Source: Solanum dulcamara
Taxonomy: Eukaryota > Streptophyta > Magnoliopsida > Solanales > Solanaceae
Length of the DNA: 64,000 bases
Assembly (NCBI RefSeq): GCF_947179165.1
Contig: NC_077237.1
Span: forward strand, 65,207,523 to 65,271,522
Direction: 5' to 3'
In this document: positions 58,601-64,000 of the stretch, one piece after another
Layout of the letters: each line of letters starts with the position of its first letter
How positions within the stretch are numbered: the stretch's first letter is position 1
Notes under the pieces: generated by a model
The model's database searches: none
Told to the model about the DNA's origin: nothing
What the model saw: the letters and a program-made list of their open reading frames with translations, nothing else
Made by a program: the position numbers and the translations under genes

Positions 58601-59160
58601 ATTACACTTGTCCCCTGCATCCTTGTTTTAGTTATGGTCTCAGCTATGATGTGTTATTTTTACATACTCAATACATATATCGTACTAACCTCTCTTTCTT
58701 CGGGGGAGGGGGGATACATTTCATGCCCGCAGGTACAGGTACTTACTTTGGAGATCCGCCAGCTTAGAACTCCCTCTCAACTATGTTGGAAGTGCTCCAC
58801 TATTTTGGAGCCTAGCTTTTGGTGCTGATCGTATAATGTATATAGTTGTTTATTCAAGGGTACAGTGGGGGTCCTGTCCCGCCATATGTCACTATTAATA
58901 TTCTTAGAGGTCTGTAGACATATATAGGTGGGTTGTTTACGAGTTTGATTCAGTTATGCCTATATGACATATTATAAATGTTATTATGTTAAGGCAGCTT
59001 TGTCAGACCTTGCATGACATGGTGCAAATAAAAGAGGCTATATGCAAAAGAATTTGCTATCACCCTCTGGATTCTTGTGTATAGTTCTTATAGTTGAGAT
59101 TTATGTATACGCGAGTCTAGGTTGGACCCTAGTCACAGCCTATGGAGTTGGGTCATGAAA
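55628..59160 (+). mobile_element. Solo LTR F (Ty3/Gypsy, separate family)
   Basis: 3,533 bp from TGTTACACCCC to GGGTCATGAAA, flanked by the perfect duplication AATTC (55623-55627 and 59161-59165), with no internal coding domain. It lies inside an older family-A LTR fragment. Features inside: TTCTTAAG-type microrepeats (55665-55765), a TATATATATG stretch at about 56266 followed by a leader rich in AGAGA, and an irregular CACCGAGTC/GATATGAT repeat block (57980-58530). The end, with GGGGGTCCTGTCCCGCCATAT near 58868, resembles other plant Gypsy LTRs. Open frames inside are not genes. Confidence 0.88.
57980..58530. repeat. Irregular internal repeats in LTR F
   Basis: CACCGAGTC recurs about four times, mixed with TATATATG runs and copies of ATACGATGAT/ATATGATAAA. 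No regular period. Confidence 0.6.
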
Positions 59161-59165
59161 AATTC

Positions 59166-59290
59166 AACTCAATTCTATACGTCAACTAATTAGGGCATAT
59201 GGAAGAACTCAAATCCATATTTTAGTTAGCCTTACATACCTGGATTATAGACAGGGCAATCAAATTGCATAGGATTTTGCTTGAATCTCT
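59166..59290 (-). repeat. Family-A LTR fragment, right part
   Basis: Resumes after the AATTC duplication and includes TTAGTTAGCCTTACATACCT, matching the leader/splice-donor zone near 7535-7553 of the element A LTR on the minus strand. Confidence 0.65.
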
Positions 59291-59299
59291 TGAACCTTA

Positions 59300-61864
59300 G
59301 GGTGACATGCTCCCAAGGTTTTTTATAGCTCTTATTGATGTTGGGATGGGTGACATGCGCCCCAAGGTGTCCAGTTGAGTTTTGAGGTGGTTTGACCATT
59401 TTTGAGGCTTAAGAATTGAAAGTGTTGACTTTTTTCAATATCTAAAGATTTGGGTGTCGCATGGAAATTCTGACGATTCCATCAGCTTCGGAAGGTCCAG
59501 TTTGGTCTAGAAGGAAAGTTGGTTTGGGTTTTGTAGTTTTTGTTTTGAGTTTAAGTGGTTTTGCCGTTTTAACTTTAAGTTTTGGCCAAGTTTGACTTCA
59601 GTCAATATTTTGAGTAAACGCGATCGGATGAAAATTCTATCAGTGCGGTTAGCTCTGAAACATTGAGTTTGGTCTATAATGACCTTAATTCGGTTCTCGA
59701 GGTGCTCAGAATGAATTTTAGGCTGTTTGTGCGTTTTAAGTGTTTTCTTTGAAAAGTGTTGACTTTGGTCAATATTTCAACGAGATGACCTCCGTTAGAA
59801 AATCCATCAATTTTATTAAGTCTAGCATATCATTTTCAGTTGGGTAGCATAGTCCATTTGCTTTCTCAGGGTTCCGAATGAATTTTGGACCCCCATCAGA
59901 GAAAATCTCATTTCCCTAAAGTTCAGCACTAGTTGAACTACTAGTGAAGGTAATTTTGTTCTTCTCGTTTGCGAGCCAGGGGACACGATCTCGAAAAACT
60001 GACTACTTTGTCATCAAGATGGTGGGGATAAGTGCAGTGATTAGGAAAATCATTTTGTTTGGGGCTCATGATCGCTGACCTGGGTCCCGCGATAATAAAA
60101 AATAAATTCACTAGCTTCAGTGAATTGAAGGCCCATTTTCAACAGTCTATGTCCCATTTTTGGAATTAGAAAAAATGTGATTTGGAGAGAAAATCTTGAC
60201 CATTTTTGATCATTTTTGTTCTAGTGTGTTGGAAATTCTTGAGGGGATGTTCCGAGACCCTTTCTTGTCCTAAAAACCTTGTAAGTTTCACATAAATTCG
60301 TTGTTTCCTTTGATTTGTGACTATTCTAGGGCTTGAAATTGTTAGAATTCTTTTGAGCTCTTACAGTGGTGGGAATGTGCCCATTTTTGGGCAAAAGTTT
60401 CTCGAGCTATTTGGGATTTTATGACGGAGTTGGTTTTTGATTTTGTGCGCGAGTCCCAATGCTTAATTTTGACCCAATTTTGGTTTTGTTTTTAATTATA
60501 ATAATATGGATATCATTGGATTTGTTTTAATGTGTTCTTCGATAATTTGATTAAGTGGCATTGTTCTGAGTCGTCCCAAAAGGGAAAAGCTCAGGTTTAG
60601 TGATTCTTGTGCGGATTCGGCTTTAAAGTAGGTTATGGCTTCCTTTTATTAAACTTGACTTGGTTGGAATTGATATATTTTGAGTGCTAACATGTGATTA
60701 GGTTGGTGATTTAGGTGTTGATACCTTATTGAGCATTTTAGAGTCGATGATCATCATTAGTATCTAGTTTGGGTTTTAGTCGTTGGAGCCTTAGTCTAAG
60801 TGATAAATTGACTTGTTTATATCATTTAGAGTCTTTAGAACTTGCTCCTAGGTTATTTGAACTTTGGATGCCGCTGTTTTGACTTGTTAGTTTTGGATGG
60901 CCACTTGCTATGGTTTTGGCTTATACTTATACGTTGTTTACTTATGATATTAAAACGTTGGGCCTAACGCTGTGCTTTTGGTACACCAGAATCTCAGGTT
61001 AGTGATATGGTGATACTATTTAGAGTTATTATTTCAATGTTGATTGGATCGAGGTAGAATTCTAGGCCTCCCTTTCATTGATGAGCTTGAGGGTTATTTT
61101 GGGCGCTTCATGATACTTTTGGGGGATATTGAGCCATATCTACTAGGTTACATCTGTGTGTTCTTCAGGTGTTTTATGAGTTGTGATTATTAATGTGATT
61201 ACATTATTAGTTGGATTTACTTGACTATTGTATGGTCTTCCCTTACCCTTTTCCCAAAATCGTAGTTTTATACTTCTTCCCTGTTATTGTTATTAGGATC
61301 ATCGTGCTACTTATTATATATTTATTTTTTTGAGCTCGGTTGACCTATGATGCCTACTAAGTACCTCATGTTTTGGTACTCATACTTCACTTCTGTATCT
61401 TTTTGATGCAGCTCATAGTTTGAGCCACCACAATGCGTGCCTTATCATCCGTAGTGGTACCAGATCCGAATTGTGGTGAGATCTCGGTGTTCAGAGACTT
61501 GCTACTTTCCCTTTTTTGCATTGACTTATATTTTGTATTTTTGACAGTCAGTTCTGCATTGTATATTCATTTATTATTAGCTTTTGTACTTAGTAGCTCA
61601 TGTATAGGTGACACTAGGTCCAAAGTTTGGTCTAGAGTTAGTCCATCATTTTTGGTCACTTTCATGCCCTTTTTATATATTTTGTATCGTATTTACATAT
61701 CTATACCTTGACCCGATTTCTTTTGTCATATTCATCTTACTTCCACATTCTTATGTTATTAATTGTTTATTTAAATTGAGGTTTGACTTTTACATTAGTT
61801 GGGTTTGGCTTGCCTACTCGAGGGTTATAGTAGTGTCATCATGGTCCGGATTCAGGTTGTGACA
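59300..61864 (+). repeat. 5' LTR of chromovirus G, left end uncertain
   Basis: Non-coding sequence ending GGTTGTGACA at 61864, just before a primer-binding site, so this is a 5' LTR on the plus strand. It aligns in part with reverse-complemented LTR E. The canonical TGTAATGACC start is not visible and the left boundary is approximate, so the LTR is probably truncated. Two short open frames near the right end (61433-61862) are not recognised and are treated as chance. Confidence 0.75.
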
Positions 61865-61867
61865 GAG

Positions 61868-61879
61868 TAGTATCAGAGC
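61868..61879 (+). promoter_or_regulatory. Primer-binding site of chromovirus G
   Basis: TAGTATCAGAGC, one mismatch from the sequence complementary to initiator-Met tRNA, three bases after the LTR end. Confidence 0.8.
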
Positions 61880-62067
61880 TTAGGTTCATTGATCTTACCA
61901 TTATAGGAGCAAGTGTTGTAGAGCCTCATAAATTGGTACGATGACGTTCATATCTAATCTTCGAGAGGCTATAGGACATTGTTAGGAATTCACTCACTAT
62001 TCTTATTTCTAATCTTGCACTTATGATGATGAATACCTCTAAATCTTATTTGTTTCACTCTTTCTCA

Positions 62068-63840
62068 GATGGAAAGGATGGGATCTACTCAGGGTGGATG
62101 AGGACCTCCTGCACCTATAGATAGAGCCCCAGCTTAGGATAAGGATGGAGGTCACACAGAGGCCGGGGAAGATCTCAGGCCACAATATCAATATTGGAGC
62201 AAGATTTAGAGGTTGAGTAGTTCGAGCATCAGCAGGCGGAGGAGGATTTAGCCCAGCCTCTACCCAGATTCATGGCCACACCAATGTTACAAGATACTCT
62301 GGACTGAATACTTAGCTTCATAGAGGATATGTACCGATCAGGGACACTACCTAGAACTTCAATTGGACCTCAGGTCCGAGAGGAGGCTCAGACTTCAGAC
62401 CAGACAGGGGCACAGTATGATCTGGCCCAGTTCTACAGCTTACTACTAGAACTCACCATCTAGTGATTCAAATTATATCCACAGTTGTTCAGCACATGGC
62501 AGTTAGACTGGTTATGACTGCGGAGGAGAAAAAGATGTTGGAAAGATTTATTAAATTGACCCCTCCTAGATTCTCAGGTGCCGCGAGCGAGGATACCCAC
62601 GAGTTTTTGGTTAGTTTCCAAGAGAGGTTGCATAACCACGGGTTGTTTGATTCCCATGAGATTGATTACACTACTTTCCTATTGGATGGACCAACGAAGT
62701 AGTGGTGCAGATCTTATCTTAGCTTCAGACTTGCGGGCTCGCTGCTGATGTCAAAGACTCAATTATCCGAGTCTTTCTTGGAGAAGTATGTACCCCGCAG
62801 TTTGAGAGAGAGGCTAAGAGATAAGTTCACAATATTAGTACAGGTATCGATGACGGTCAAAGAGTATGAGTCATGGTTTCATGAGCTATCTAGGCATGCT
62901 ACCATGATTATGCTGATAGAGGAGGAGCGGGCGCGCCGTCAAAGGGTTATCTATTCCTTTGAGGTTGGATATAGAGAAGATGGTTGTATCGGGCTATTTG
63001 TTCTTGCAGATAGTAGATCATGCCCGTACTATTGAGGCTATATGTCATGAGGCCTACGGAGGCAGCAACAAAAGGCCTATCCGCCAAAGCAGTTTTTCAG
63101 TGGACGCAGTCACATAGTAGGGGTTCTTTTGGCAGAGTCCATCCCTAGAAGTATCCATCTTGTAGACCGATTCAGGTAGCCTTACAGCTTATCGACAATG
63201 GATCAGCAGGTGCCGGCGGTTAGAGCGGCCAGACTTTGGGTTAGTCTTCTCGAGGTCAGACTTCTAGGTATTCAGGTTGTGGTGGCCACTCAAGTTCAGC
63301 TGAGACATCAGAGAGGTTTATTTAGGGGGACGTTCTATGAGTGTGGCATGATAGGTCACTTTGCAAGTGAGTGTCCTACTATTAGCCACCGCAGATGCTA
63401 GAGTCAGTAGGGTTACAAGGTCAGCAGGTTTAGGCCCCCAGGGCCCAGTTTAGCTGCCCAAAGAGGGTGTACAGGATAAAAGAGGTGATTCTCAGGTAGG
63501 CCAGAGGCAGACACGGCTTTTCTAGGTAGGCCAGAGGCGGAGGTATCAGATATCGTCATTATAGGTACGATCTCTGTCTCTCATCAGCCTGCCTACTCTT
63601 TATTTGATCCGAGGTCTACTTACTCATATATGTCTGCTTGTTATGCTAATTGATGGGATGTTTTATGTGAGCCATTTCTTATGCCTATGCGTGTAGCTAC
63701 CCCCGTAGGTGATTCTTTAGTAGTGGATCGAGTGTGTCAATCTTTTGTAGTGACCATCTTGGGGTATAATACTAGAATGGACTTGATTATGCTAGATATT
63801 GTAGACTTCGACTTGATGCTAGGCATGGATTAGCAGTATT
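62068..63840 (+). pseudogene. Chromovirus G gag and protease
   Basis: A gag start is possible at ATG 62068 (MERMGSTQGG then stop). The gag core is readable at 62463-63000: MTAEEKKMLERFIKL, PPRFSGAASEDTHEFLVSFQ, a stop at 62700-62702, then SFLEKYVPRSLRERLRDKF and VKEYESWFHELSRHATM. The CCHC knuckle at about 63337-63380 reads FYECGMIGHFASECP, with the first Cys changed to Phe. The protease reads SLFDPRSTYSYMS, where the usual DPGS glycine is Arg, followed by LDIVDFDLMLGMD and a stop where Trp is expected. The domain order and strand agree with the preceding LTR and primer site. Confidence 0.85.
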
Positions 63841-64000
63841 AGGAATGGCGGCATCTCTAATCCTCAATTGGTGGTACTTGGACCTTATATCAATCTTAGA
63901 AAACATGGCGGCCTAGGAACACAGATACGACCCTCAATACTCAAAATTCCCTCCGGATCTAAGGTCTCCTTCCTAGACTCTCCACTGAGTACCTTATCAC
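63841..64000 (+). other. Start of protease-RT linker, window edge
   Basis: Continuation of chromovirus G beyond the protease remnant. It contains no further readable motif before the window ends. Confidence 0.5.

Noticed and set aside
61433..61862. Two hydrophobic open frames before the chromovirus G primer site
   Set aside because: They overlap the end of an LTR; a T-rich strand gives hydrophobic peptides by composition.

Overview
This window looks like nuclear DNA of a flowering plant, most likely a nightshade (Solanaceae). The gene relics are plant-specific: an LRK10L/LR10-type receptor-like kinase, a SnRK1 beta subunit, and a Cf-type leucine-rich-repeat receptor-like protein. Almost everything else is plant LTR retrotransposon, satellite or other transposon. 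No intact cellular protein gene, tRNA or rRNA was found. The family assignment rests on recognising the Cf-like C-terminus and the overall repeat style, so it is probable, not certain.

Region 1 (1-4.4 kb) has the end of a very long LTR cut by the window edge, a hAT-like transposon 3' remnant, and a small TRIM-like LTR pair. Region 2 (4.6-33.6 kb) is the centrepiece. An LRK10L kinase gene is split inside its exon by one Copia element of 26,924 bp (5354-32277, target-site duplication AACTC), and the gene's reading frame resumes exactly on the far side. The Copia element is about 6.06 kb of its own sequence, swollen by three Ty3/Gypsy insertions: element A (6059-10924, TSD TTAAC, internally deleted), element B (13325-26018, TSD CAATA/CAGTA) and solo LTR D (28246-31531, TSD AAAGA). 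B itself carries solo LTR C (17516-20815, TSD CTTAA). Each join was checked by the duplicated target and by continuity of the interrupted coding frame. The relative order is therefore: kinase gene, then Copia, then A, B and D in unknown order, then C after B.

Region 3 (33.7-35.5 kb) holds a SnRK1 beta-subunit last-exon fragment with a frameshift and, on the other strand, the C-terminal part of a Cf-like receptor-like protein cut off by the satellite. Region 4 (35.5-48.4 kb) is an old tandem array of a ~180-bp satellite, about 55 units. It is interrupted by a 462-bp fold-back Mutator-type MITE (9-bp TSD) and by an unusual 2.6-kb poly(A) retroposon (12-13 bp TSD). The retroposon contains a 483-codon open frame, internal duplications and a series of 3'-splice-site-like modules. 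I do not recognise it, and it is my best candidate for something undescribed.

Region 5 (48.4-64 kb) is a mosaic of Ty3/Gypsy remnants: a chromovirus 3' half with its LTR (minus strand), an Athila/Tat-like RNase H-integrase piece (minus), a chromovirus RT start (plus), a family-A LTR fragment split by solo LTR F (55628-59160, TSD AATTC), and the LTR, primer-binding site, gag and protease of another chromovirus (plus) running off the right edge. All retroelement coding regions carry stops or lost catalytic residues. The elements here look immobile, and the local genes were destroyed by insertion and decay.
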